Below are positions 26,601-33,795 of a DNA stretch of 64,000 nucleotides, piece by piece. The first letter of the stretch is position 1. The number at the start of each line of letters is the position of its first letter. The DNA comes from Thermoplasmata archaeon (lineage in GTDB: Archaea > Thermoplasmatota > Thermoplasmata > Thermoplasmatales > GCA-001856825), in assembly GCA_023256475.1 (NCBI GenBank), contig JAGDXP010000012.1, forward strand, positions 1 through 64,000, given 5' to 3'. The position numbers and the translations under genes were made by a program. The notes under the pieces are model-generated. The model ran no database searches. It saw only the letters and a program-made list of their open reading frames with translations, and was not told the origin of the DNA.

Positions 26601-27107
26601 GCCCACTTCCTCCAATATTTGTCTCCTTTCATTGGGTGACATCTCAATTATCCTGGTGATATCACCCTGCCTGACGAAGTTGTATCCGTCTGCAAATATT
26701 TTGGCCCTCTCCAGCAGGAATTCGAAATCCTGTAACCTCGCTTTCTCATCGTTTATGAAGTACGATGAATAATAATCATCACCCTGTTCATTTATCCTTA
26801 CAACCCTTGTGAAGGTGACTTCATTGGCTTCAAGCGGTATAGCCTTATCTGAATTATCAAAAGTTACAGATGCCTTTAGATAAGATGCCATCTTTCCATT
26901 CTGACTCTTGTATATAAGATCGGTTAATTTTTGAGCCCTCAGAGACTTATTACTTTTTGTTCCAAGGACAAAGAGCAATGCATCCCCTATGTTGCTCTTC
27001 CCAGAACCATTGGGACCAGTTATGGCTGTATACCCTTTCCTGAATTCTATCACGGTTTTCCTGCCAAAGGACTTGAAATTTTCCAATTCAATTGATTTTA
27101 AGAACAT
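23604..27107 (-). CDS. smc: Chromosome segregation ATPase SMC
   Basis: The 1167-residue protein has all SMC parts: Walker A GPNGSGKS (31-38), a long coiled coil, the hinge (about 495-690, including TLDGDLIDPTNAMTGG), a returning coiled coil, and the C-terminal signature/Walker B LVSLSGGEKSLAALAL ... IYFMDEVDMFLDG. It forms the condensin-like complex with ScpA for chromosome compaction and segregation. The promoter lies in 27108-27180: a minus-strand ATTTATATAT and a palindrome between it and the ATG. Length is typical. Confidence 0.96.
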   Translation of the reverse strand: MFLKSIELENFKSFGRKTVIEFRKGYTAITGPNGSGKSNIGDALLFVLGTKSNKSLRAQKLTDLIYKSQNGKMASYLKASVTFDNSDKAIPLEANEVTFTRVVRINEQGDDYYSSYFINDEKARLQDFEFLLERAKIFADGYNFVRQGDITRIIEMSPNERRQILEEVGGISAYNDEINKARDEKNKVSENLLTISTLLTEISTRVQLLSGEKEVAERYLEKKNRISQLDGILLHRRRRSIESEISALNEQINKIKNDMMANENEISRVTKESENIEIEISRMEGDRKSIENLEKLKNEIDALKLTIAKLEMEYENLGIRINQLKQDQTNLNKEKTAYSNKLKSSNENSQQLKSKIDELNQKLAQLESERKAIEERNSAALNQSKEILERMNVLHKEKDGIASTLSSYTNKLTLLNAQRNNLNKELSDLEEAISTLEFSIRDIEWRIKNTSQTPKEVDSLKKRYLELKDKITKLKAEETAITKEIENLQNEIGKTQGAKLSGIWESIDFIMREAANGNLKGIRGTVDSLIKYDAELELAVQAAGGNRLFSIIVDTDENAQAAIELLKKRGKGRLTFLPLNKMIPVRPKGKSLLLMNDPRTMGLMISHIEFPKELEAAVTYVFSDTVLTKNLDLAREVMGGVRIVTLDGDLIDPTNAMTGGQMAKRDLDRNFEQLNAKLTELRQRRDEIRKDIENYDSEMRRLAEELNEINLKVGMEEGAIQQLKTRKDQMEKELQTKRNQTIIKRRELQQVESEIEDVNKQIKMLSESLDKLDLELNNLKDKQEKFLNATDRDRIKSLDSEIGQIKSELESLSLKKKSVDEEIIALNERISSIEKLLSSIESDISNNNSTRAKLGKEIDEQKVKLESMNGVYSQMQKEVRDKESKLMDLINKRNEIKTKIETLQSINKTNFDFKLQLESKLDEARRRLDEILREISEKHAQEVQIQLSNEEIKREISLLENQLKEMEPVNLKAIEDYASEKQRMDELNVKKSTLENEMEKLNQLEKRLEEQKKVIFLDVFNEVNKNFISIYAELTNGQEGYLELENLSNPFEGGLIIKASSKGKKVDNLVSLSGGEKSLAALALILAIQEYDPSPIYFMDEVDMFLDGVNAENVGRLFRRNSERAQIIAVTLRKSTMKYANQMIGVTYQDRSSVTFTKDLTQEVSVA

Positions 27108-27121
27108 TTTTCATCACTGTA

Positions 27122-27133
27122 TGACATATGTCA
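27122..27133. promoter_or_regulatory. 12-bp palindrome in the smc leader, candidate operator
   Basis: TGACATATGTCA is fully self-complementary and lies 15-26 bases upstream of the smc ATG. A minus-strand TATA (TTTATATAT, about 27162-27171) places transcription start just upstream of the palindrome. A related half-site TTATGTCATAA is at about 27148-27158. Confidence 0.45.
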
Positions 27134-27260
27134 GTTACTATGCATCATTATGTCATAAGAGATATATAAATCTTTCTTACCTTTAATAACATATTGATCG
27201 CGGACCAAAGATCATTGGTTTTTTATATATAATTGATGAAATAAGGTGGATCAGATAGAT

Positions 27261-28094
27261 TCATTTGAATAATAAGATAAACAAGATCAATCCCAGAAAT
27301 ATGGAATTAATTAAGAAAGGTAAGCCCGGCTGAGGTCTTTTGGTGGCAAGAATGTTAATGGGAATAAATGAAATCAGAGCCAGGATTAGAGAAATGAGAT
27401 AAGCATTCAATCCAAAATTGGTAAGTATTGAGAAGAGAACGAAAGTTGGAATTATCACGTCCCCGAATCCCATGGCAATTTTATCATCGCTCTTGCCATA
27501 TGTAAATAACAATGGCATTCCATGATCCATAGCAGTCTGGGCCATTTCCACCATGCTACCTATTAACACTACTGATAGTGCGTCGTATATGCTGAATATG
27601 GTACCTATTATGAGGGTTACATAAAATGAAAAAATTGATGCCAATAACAAAGCTACTCCAGATCCAAGTATCAGTCCTAAAATGGTTAAGGAAGCTGAGT
27701 TTCCTTTATATGTGTAATAAAGAATGACGACGGTAGTAACTATGGAAATTAACAGGTCAACTAAGGGACTCAGGAAAGAGAGGTCAAAGTTCAATATTAC
27801 CAGTAAAGTGTATCCTGTAAAAATATAAATTAAAGTTTTCAGCAAGGAAACCTTCTTAGACCTTGCCATGAATATAAAGAAGGCGGCAAAAGCCACAATC
27901 AGTATAACATAAATAATCGGAAAGCTATAAGAGCTTCCTGACGTGGACTTTATCTCCTCTGTGTATGGATTTATGTAAATGGGGAGCAGTAGATAGGATA
28001 TGCCATTTGCTATTAGGAAGAGTATTAAGAAGTAATATCTGGTTATTCTTTTTTCGCTTTTCTGGTGGATTTCTGGTGTTCCGGATTCAGACAA
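27261..28094 (-). CDS. Presenilin/signal-peptide-peptidase-type intramembrane aspartyl protease
   Basis: The 277-residue protein has about nine hydrophobic segments and both catalytic motifs of the family: Y170-D171 in IYDALSVVL and G-F-G-D (209-212) in MGFGDVIIP. The PAL motif position reads QPGLP (255-259), so Ala is replaced by Gly. The family cleaves membrane helices, including leftover signal peptides. Its first 52 bases overlap the end of topA in another frame, and no later start codon would keep the first helix, so the overlap is probably real. It is followed by smc on the same strand after 153 bases. Confidence 0.88.
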   Translation of the reverse strand: MSESGTPEIHQKSEKRITRYYFLILFLIANGISYLLLPIYINPYTEEIKSTSGSSYSFPIIYVILIVAFAAFFIFMARSKKVSLLKTLIYIFTGYTLLVILNFDLSFLSPLVDLLISIVTTVVILYYTYKGNSASLTILGLILGSGVALLLASIFSFYVTLIIGTIFSIYDALSVVLIGSMVEMAQTAMDHGMPLLFTYGKSDDKIAMGFGDVIIPTFVLFSILTNFGLNAYLISLILALISFIPINILATKRPQPGLPFLINSIFLGLILFILLFK

Positions 28095-30331
28095 ATTTCT
28101 TCCTCCCCCTTCTTGAATACAACTCTAACGATGGGAAAACCATCAATCTCACAGGTCTTTCCGGTGGGAAAAACCTGCCCGTTTTTCGGTATTGAAGCTG
28201 TGAAAGTGCATCTTGGGTAATTGGAACAGCCCACAAACCTGCCTCCACGTTTGTTAGTCCTCATAACCAGTGTTCCACCGTCAACAGGGCATTTCCCCAG
28301 CTCTTCCCTGTCTTTGTTGAATTTGCATTTCGGATCTATACATCTGACTACAGGAGCCCTTTTCTTATAATATACCTTGATCAAAGGCAGGCCGCATTCA
28401 GGACATTTTTCCTCGGTGAAAGTAATCTTCCCTTCTCTGGGCAGGAAAAAGAACAGATCATTTGCCTCCCCTATACATTTGATGTACCTCTTATCTTTAG
28501 TGCTTTCCATTATTAGGGGTGCTCCGCATTTTGGGCACTTCCCAACTATCTTCTCATTCTGGAGGGTCTCATGGAATTTTTTACCTATGGTGCCAGCCCT
28601 GCTAATTAGTTCATCCACTATCCTGAGGAGAAGTTCCCTACTTTCATTAAGAACATCCTCCTCCTTCTTTTCTCCGCTGGCAACTTTATCCATATCCATT
28701 TCCAACCTGGCAGTCATCTCCGGCTCTACAATTTCGACTTTGTTCAATTTTAAGGATTCTACAAGAGCCATTCCCAGGGGCTTCACATATATTGGATTTC
28801 CCTCGATAAAATCTCTATCATAAAGCTTCTTTATTATTTCATGCCTGGTACTCTTTGTTCCAAGATTCAGGCTTTCCATTTTTTCCACTAATGAACCCTG
28901 TGAATACCTCGGAGGAGGAGTTGTTTTCTTTTCTTCCTTGTTTATTTTGTAATCTTTTATAACATCTCCTTTCTCAACTGACGGGGGTTCTCTTTCTCTT
29001 GGCTGGTGGAGTGGATAATATTTTATCCATCCCTTGTCTTTAATCACTAGAGATGTATAGGAGAACTCATAATCTCCAATTTTTAAGACGAATTCTTTCT
29101 CTTCCGCCTTGGCGTTCTCAGCAACTGTTGCGAGGAACCTCCTTAGGACAAGATCATAAATTTTGAAGTAGTCTCCACCCATCTTTTCTAAAGGAGCTAC
29201 TGGATAAATTGGCGGATGATCGCTTGTTTCCACTGGTCCCCTTGAGGGAATTAACCTGCTTTCCTCTTCCAGCTTTTTAATCTCATTTTTGAGATGCGAA
29301 CCCCTTAAATTTTCCAAAATTGTTCTGATACTCAATGTTCGCGGGTAAACGGTGTTGTCTGTTCTAGGATATGATATTTTTCCATTCTGATAGAGGGCTT
29401 CCGCGATGCTCATTGCCCTCTCCACACCTATTCCTAAGTAATTGGCTTCCTTGAGGAACTCTGTTGTATTGAATGGGATAGGTCTGGGTATGATTTTATC
29501 CTTTGATGATACCCTTTCAATTACCCCCTCTTTATTCCTTATTTTCTCAATTATGTTTTCAACTTCTTCAATGGATTTCAATGGGTTACCTGTGTAGCTG
29601 AATTTAAAACCATCAACATCAACGCTGAGCTCATAATACTTCTGTGGCTGAAAATTTCTGATCTCCAATTCTTTATCCGCCAATATGGCCAGAGTGGGAG
29701 ATTGCACTCTACCCACTGATATGAAATTTTTTCCCAGCCTCTTTGTTTCAATGCTGAAGAACCTTGTTAAGATGGCACCCCAGACAAGATCTATGATTTC
29801 CCTTGACTCCGCAGCTGCAGCCAGATTATAATCCACCTCATGTAGGTTGGAGAAAGATTGTTGCAATTCCTGCTTTGTGAGTGCGCTAAATCTTGCTCTC
29901 TTTACCTTCAATTTTTTATTTATCAAATTGATGGTTTCAACTCCGATTAGTTCCCCTTCTCTATCATAATCTGTTGCAACTATAACAAAATCCACATCAC
30001 TTGCAAGTCTATTAAGCAGTGCGTCGAAATTTTTTATTTTCAGCTTCTTCACTGGCTCCTCATACACCATCTGTTTCAGAGTCTCAATATTCCAATCATT
30101 AAATTTGTCTGGAAAGTCTAGCTCAATTATGTGTCCGGACAATGGCAATACGTAGTATTCATCATCCCCATTGGCAAATTTCAATATTGTAAGTGACCCT
30201 ACCTTTGTTCTCTTAAATCCAGATTCAGACAATGATGAAGCAATCCTTATGGCTGAACTTGCTTTTTCCGCAATAATTAGAGTCTTCACTGGCACCTTTA
30301 TAAGGAATGAATACTTTATCTTATTCCTCAT
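28043..30331 (-). CDS. topA: DNA topoisomerase I (type IA) with C-terminal zinc ribbons
   Basis: The protein of 762 residues starts with the TOPRIM domain (TLIIAEKASSAIRIASSL; later ATDYDREGELIGVE with acidic metal ligands). The catalytic tyrosine is in GKISYPRTDNTVYP. The C-terminal 170 residues hold several zinc ribbons (CPKCGAP, CPECGLP, CPVDGG ... GCSNYPRC). It relaxes negative supercoils. I chose ATG 30331 because a CTATAAAA box is centred about 25 bases upstream. A TTG at 30340 is less likely, and a GTG at 30295 would remove the first 12 residues. Its end overlaps the presenilin-like gene. Confidence 0.94.
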   Translation of the reverse strand: MRNKIKYSFLIKVPVKTLIIAEKASSAIRIASSLSESGFKRTKVGSLTILKFANGDDEYYVLPLSGHIIELDFPDKFNDWNIETLKQMVYEEPVKKLKIKNFDALLNRLASDVDFVIVATDYDREGELIGVETINLINKKLKVKRARFSALTKQELQQSFSNLHEVDYNLAAAAESREIIDLVWGAILTRFFSIETKRLGKNFISVGRVQSPTLAILADKELEIRNFQPQKYYELSVDVDGFKFSYTGNPLKSIEEVENIIEKIRNKEGVIERVSSKDKIIPRPIPFNTTEFLKEANYLGIGVERAMSIAEALYQNGKISYPRTDNTVYPRTLSIRTILENLRGSHLKNEIKKLEEESRLIPSRGPVETSDHPPIYPVAPLEKMGGDYFKIYDLVLRRFLATVAENAKAEEKEFVLKIGDYEFSYTSLVIKDKGWIKYYPLHQPREREPPSVEKGDVIKDYKINKEEKKTTPPPRYSQGSLVEKMESLNLGTKSTRHEIIKKLYDRDFIEGNPIYVKPLGMALVESLKLNKVEIVEPEMTARLEMDMDKVASGEKKEEDVLNESRELLLRIVDELISRAGTIGKKFHETLQNEKIVGKCPKCGAPLIMESTKDKRYIKCIGEANDLFFFLPREGKITFTEEKCPECGLPLIKVYYKKRAPVVRCIDPKCKFNKDREELGKCPVDGGTLVMRTNKRGGRFVGCSNYPRCTFTASIPKNGQVFPTGKTCEIDGFPIVRVVFKKGEEEICLNPEHQKSTRKAKKE

Positions 30332-30381
30332 AAAGTACAATTTTCAATACTGTTTTATAGGATAATTCATATATGAAAAAT

Positions 30382-31143
30382 ATGAAGCTAGAAGGCAAGG
30401 TTGCTCTCGTCACTGGAGGTTCCAGGGGAATAGGTGCTGAGATCGTAAAAACATTTGCCAGTGAGGGTGCAACCGTTTATTTGAATTATAATGCCAGCGA
30501 ATCCAAGGCAAGGGCAATTTCAGAGAATTTTAAGAATGTAAGGCTAGTAAAAGCTGATGTCTCAAAGAGGGAAGAAGTATCTAAAATGGTGAAGCAAATA
30601 AAAGAGGAGTCTGGTTTCCTGGATATACTGGTAAATAATGCTGGAATAATGCTCAACATGCCTCTTTTGGAGTACGATGAATCTAAAGTAAAGAAAATGT
30701 TTGACATAAACCTATTCGGAACCATATACACCACTGTAGAAGCAGCTAGAATAATGAAAGAGGGATCGGTGATTATAAACATCGCATCCAATGCCGGTAT
30801 TGGAACCAGTTTTAATAACACAACATATTACTCATTGACAAAGGCAGCCGTTATAAACTTCACAAAGAGGGCAGCGCTCGAATTAGCAAGTAAGAGGATA
30901 AGATGCAATGCCATAGCACCGGGATGGATAGAAACTGATCTAACCATAGGAGCGAGGAGCAAGGAGGAAACAGAAAATCTTAAGAAATTCCTTGAGGAAA
31001 ACACTACCATAGGAAGGTGGGGGAACGTCGAGGATGTTGCAAAAGTTGCGTTGTTTTTGGCGACAGAAGATTCAGGGTATGTGAATGGGCAGGTAATAGT
31101 GGTGGATGGAGGAAGGAAAGACTATTTAACACATTCCGTTTGA
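30382..31143 (+). CDS. Short-chain dehydrogenase/reductase (FabG-like)
   Basis: The protein of about 253 residues is a classical SDR: cofactor loop VTGGSRGIGAE, NNAG (VNNAGIM), a catalytic Ser region (INIASNAG), Y-x-x-x-K (YYSLTKAA), and the C-terminal GYVNGQVIVVDGG. The Rossmann loop with Ser-Arg after Gly-Gly favours NADP. ATG 30382 (MKLEGKVALVTGG) fits the family start and lies about 25 bases from a TATA-like element shared with divergent topA. ATG 30373 in frame is the alternative. The substrate (3-oxoacyl thioester, sugar or alcohol) cannot be decided. Confidence 0.88.
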   Translation: MKLEGKVALVTGGSRGIGAEIVKTFASEGATVYLNYNASESKARAISENFKNVRLVKADVSKREEVSKMVKQIKEESGFLDILVNNAGIMLNMPLLEYDESKVKKMFDINLFGTIYTTVEAARIMKEGSVIINIASNAGIGTSFNNTTYYSLTKAAVINFTKRAALELASKRIRCNAIAPGWIETDLTIGARSKEETENLKKFLEENTTIGRWGNVEDVAKVALFLATEDSGYVNGQVIVVDGGRKDYLTHSV

Positions 31144-31145
31144 AA

Positions 31146-32303
31146 ATGGAAACCATAGTAGCCATTCTGATAATATTAACGTTCTCAACCTTGATGGGAG
31201 AGATTTTTGCAAGGCTTGGTCTTGAAAAGATAGCTGGGCAACTGCTCAGCGGAATCATTCTGGGACCCTTGCTATTGAATTTGATTAGGCCCCAAGATGT
31301 AATTCAAATAAAAGATCTTGCCATATTCTTCATAATACTGTATATCGGTATCGAAGTTACCACTGATCTATTTAAAAAGGGAATTAAAAAAGCAGTAATC
31401 CTATCCATAAGTTCCTTCATAATTCCAATGATATTGCTATCATTAATTATGATTCTTATGTTCAAATTTAGCCTTAGTTCCTCCGTATCCATGTCCATGG
31501 CCATCGCCGTTCCAAGCATATCCATCATTTCAGTACTGGTGCTGGGGGCAGGAATGATAAAGTCCGAGGAAGGCCAGGGAATACTATTTGCAACTGTGCT
31601 TTCTGATCTGATTGCATTTGTGATATTATCAGTGTTTTATGTAGGTGTTAAAGGAATATCTCTAATGCTCATTGTAATTGCCGGATTCTTATTATTCATT
31701 TTCATTATTGACAATCTGTTCATTAAAAAAGGCATATCCGTAGAGAAAATAAAATTCATATCGGAAATAAGCAAAGAAGAGGGAATATTTACCATAATCC
31801 TTCTGTTTTCATTGGCCGTAGCTTCAATATTCTTATATGTGGGAGTTAGCTTTATCCTAGGGGTATTCTTTGCAGGAGTTCTAATAAGAGAAGAGATTTT
31901 GGGGAAGGAAATTTATAATAGAATATTGGGCACTTTGAGAATATTGAACAACACCTTCTTCATCCCATTATTTTTCAGTATAGCCGGTTTAATCACTTCA
32001 GTACCTACGGGGGAGTATGCCATTATTCTCCTTATTGCGCTTTCCATTGAGCTCCTATTACCTTTCATAAGTGACTATTTAGTTGCTAAGAAATTCTATG
32101 GAAGAGATGCCAGGAGAGTGGCCGGTATACTAAGCGGGAGAGGAGCAGTGGGATTACTGATCGCAACATTGGGATTGTCTTACTCTATCATCAATTCATC
32201 TCAATATTCCGTTATAATAATAGCCACGCTTGTCCTATCACTTTATGGTTCAATAATAATAAGAGGTCAATCGAAAAAGATTGATATCCGAACTGCAGAC
32301 TGA
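31146..32303 (+). CDS. Cation/proton antiporter, CPA2 (KefB/NapA-like) family
   Basis: The 385-residue membrane protein has about twelve helices. The N-terminal segment EIFARLGLEKIAGQLLSGII matches the family's first inverted-repeat half, the exchange region is around SVSMSMAIAVPSISIISVLV, and GRGAVGLLIATLGL near the end matches the conserved G-R-G motif. The frame is open back into the SDR gene, but ATG 31146, three bases after the SDR stop, is the natural start and gives the normal N-terminus. It would exchange Na+ or K+ for H+, relevant to pH homeostasis in an acidophile. Confidence 0.88.
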   Translation: METIVAILIILTFSTLMGEIFARLGLEKIAGQLLSGIILGPLLLNLIRPQDVIQIKDLAIFFIILYIGIEVTTDLFKKGIKKAVILSISSFIIPMILLSLIMILMFKFSLSSSVSMSMAIAVPSISIISVLVLGAGMIKSEEGQGILFATVLSDLIAFVILSVFYVGVKGISLMLIVIAGFLLFIFIIDNLFIKKGISVEKIKFISEISKEEGIFTIILLFSLAVASIFLYVGVSFILGVFFAGVLIREEILGKEIYNRILGTLRILNNTFFIPLFFSIAGLITSVPTGEYAIILLIALSIELLLPFISDYLVAKKFYGRDARRVAGILSGRGAVGLLIATLGLSYSIINSSQYSVIIIATLVLSLYGSIIIRGQSKKIDIRTAD

Positions 32304-32538
32304 TCTTCTAACTAAAATCCATTTTTTGGTCAGCATGCAATTCAATATTTTAACCTGTTCAGCATGGTCAAATTGGAGCGCTTATATTCGCAATAGCAGA
32401 TTTTATTATTATATGGACTATTAATATGATCAGACAAACTTCTTGAAAATTTTCCAAATAGAATTCAAATAGCGTTCAATTCAATATTTATATTTTTTTA
32501 ATCGATGAACAAATTTAAATATCAGATTGTAAGAAACC

Positions 32539-32580
32539 TTCCGGATCTTTAAATACCCATGACCATTTTCAGATCCGGAA
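32539..32580. repeat. 10-bp perfect inverted repeat with 22-base loop
   Basis: TTCCGGATCT (32539-32548) pairs exactly with AGATCCGGAA (32571-32580). The arms are GC-richer than their surroundings. It lies 236 bases after the antiporter stop and about 160 bases before the CRISPR array. Confidence 0.65.
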
Positions 32581-32608
32581 AGTGAATTTTTGATTTTTGA
32601 AAAATTCA

Positions 32609-32639
32609 ATTCCCAATTTGAATTATTCAAATTGGGAAT
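32609..32639. repeat. 14-bp perfect hairpin with 3-base loop
   Basis: ATTCCCAATTTGAA (32609-32622) pairs exactly with TTCAAATTGGGAAT (32626-32639) across TTA. A smaller stem GAATTTTT/AAAAATTC (32584-32591 and 32600-32607) lies immediately before it. A tight hairpin like this would be very stable in RNA and could end transcription from either side or belong to a small RNA. Confidence 0.7.
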
Positions 32640-32739
32640 CAAAATGAAATTTTTCCGAAGAAATAGTTAAGACAATAAATTTACAGGGCAGATAACTTAA
32701 TATAATACTAATCCATTTATCAATTGAACAATCTAACGG

Positions 32740-33117
32740 GTTTCAGAAGTACTAGTTAGTATGGAGGCCCAGGTGTTAAACCAATATACTTTCTTATCTC
32801 AATCATTTTTTACGTTTCAGAAGTACTAGTTAGTATGGAGGTTACTGTCTATTTCGTTGTATTCAAGGGTGTATTGATCAAGTTTCAGAAGTACTAGTTA
32901 GTATGGAGGCATAAATCTCTTGTTAATGGCTATTAATTCCCCGTATAGTTTCAGAAGTACTACTTAGTATGGAGGACAATACCTATAGTCATTCTTCCAG
33001 GACCCTCCAATTCTTCTTTGTTTCAGAAGTACTAGTTAGTATGGAGGACTCGTTCGCAGGGGTATATATGTATTCGTACTCTTGTTGAAGTTTCAGAAAT
33101 ACCAGTTAATATGGAGG
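32740..33117 (+). CRISPR. CRISPR array: six 28-bp repeats, five spacers
   Basis: Repeats start at 32740, 32814, 32882, 32948, 33020 and 33090. Each is 28 bases, begins GTTTCAGAAGTACTA and ends TAGTATGGAGG. Spacers are 46, 40, 38, 44 and 42 bases and unrelated to one another. Repeat 4 differs by one base and repeat 6 by three, so the right end is the old, leader-distal end and transcription should run left to right. The repeat core is a dyad, TACTA-NN-TAGTA; the repeat 4 change is in the two-base loop and leaves the stem intact. No cas genes are in the window, so this is an orphan or remote array. The type cannot be decided from the repeat. Confidence 0.95.
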
Positions 33118-33495
33118 AAAAAATTCCTTCGCTGTTGAAGATGTTGAAGATGAAGCATATGGTCTAAGCCAAAAAATTAGTGCTATACTCCTTTCTGCAG
33201 TTTTATTGTAAATTCTTAAAGGAATAAGGACCAGCCATTAAATTCCTGATTAATATTTTTTATATTAGCCAAAGCAGGTTCTAGATTTTTCCATTCTCAT
33301 TTTAAATCATATACACATCTACTTTCCTGAAATTATTTAGGTTGATAGTTATCCTTTGTCTATGATCAGTTCCAAATAAGCTAACCTTGTAATGAGTTCA
33401 GTATTTTATTATCCACAAATTCGTGATTTGATAATCTGATGAGAATTGTCCCATTTCTCTATCATTTAATTCAATGTACTTAACGATCAGATCGA
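33118..33495. other. Intergenic region after the CRISPR array
   Basis: 378 AT-rich bases between the last repeat and the tRNA. No further repeat copies were found. A 26-codon frame directly after the last repeat (AVEDVEDEAYGLSQKI, ending TAA near 33211) is too short and lacks a start to be called. Confidence 0.5.
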
Positions 33496-33569
33496 AGCCA
33501 CCGGAGGGGTTCGAACCCCCGACCTGCTGATTACGAATCAGCCGCTCTTCCAGGCTGAGCTACGGTGGC
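33496..33569 (-). tRNA. tRNA-Thr (anticodon CGU)
   Basis: The minus strand folds as a full cloverleaf: acceptor stem GCCACCG/CGGTGGC with discriminator U at 33496, D-stem GCUC/GAGC, anticodon stem GCUGA/UCAGC with loop UUCGUAA (anticodon CGU), and the T-loop UUCGAAC. It decodes ACG as Thr. There is no intron and no encoded CCA. Confidence 0.95.
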
Positions 33570-33680
33570 TTAATTCCTAGATGCGATTATAAACCTATAT
33601 ATTAGATTTCATACAAAATGTCATAGGGCTACTATCTTAACACTAAATGGGATTATAAATCAAATCAAGTGATGAGGTTT

Positions 33681-33707
33681 CATAAATCCACGGATAAGGG
33701 ATTTATG
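33681..33707. promoter_or_regulatory. 9-bp inverted repeat upstream of the thermosome promoter
   Basis: CATAAATCC (33681-33689) and GGATTTATG (33699-33707) are exact complements with a nine-base spacer. A TATA box (ATTTATATAG, 33751-33760) follows 44 bases later, so the dyad is in a position suited to a regulator of the chaperonin gene, such as a heat-shock regulator. Confidence 0.4.
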
Positions 33708-33750
33708 CAGTTCAAGAATTTTCAGGGTTTTCATAAACAATAAAAGTGAA

Positions 33751-33786
33751 ATTTATATAGAAGAATAAAATACGGAAACAGAGGTG
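33751..33786 (+). promoter_or_regulatory. Thermosome promoter and SD
   Basis: TATA box ATTTATATAG at 33751-33760 is preceded by a purine-rich BRE-like GTGAA. Transcription should start near 33780. GAGGTG at 33781-33786 is a Shine-Dalgarno ten bases before ATG 33796, giving a short leader. Confidence 0.5.
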
Positions 33787-33795
33787 TAAAGTTCA

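Larger units (their letters stand above)
32304..32739. other. Non-coding region upstream of the CRISPR array (probable leader)
   Basis: 436 bases with no coding-like frame. It is AT-rich, contains three hairpins at 32539-32639, and ends directly at the first CRISPR repeat. The degenerate last repeat at the far right end of the array places the leader on this side, so the promoter for the crRNA precursor should be in the last 100-150 bases; TATAATAC at about 32701 is a candidate. Confidence 0.5.

Noticed and set aside
31017-31145. Upstream extension of the antiporter frame
   Set aside because: Antisense to nothing but fully inside the SDR gene in another frame; adds a Cys/Arg-rich non-family N-terminus. 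ATG 31146 is the natural start.
32740-33117. ATGGAGG in each CRISPR repeat as repeated start/SD signals of tiny genes
   Set aside because: Frames running out of the repeats are short and unrelated; repeat/spacer regularity is explained by CRISPR.
33118-33211. AVEDVEDEAYGLSQKI peptide directly after the last CRISPR repeat
   Set aside because: Only about 26 codons, no start codon, and no family; probably chance.
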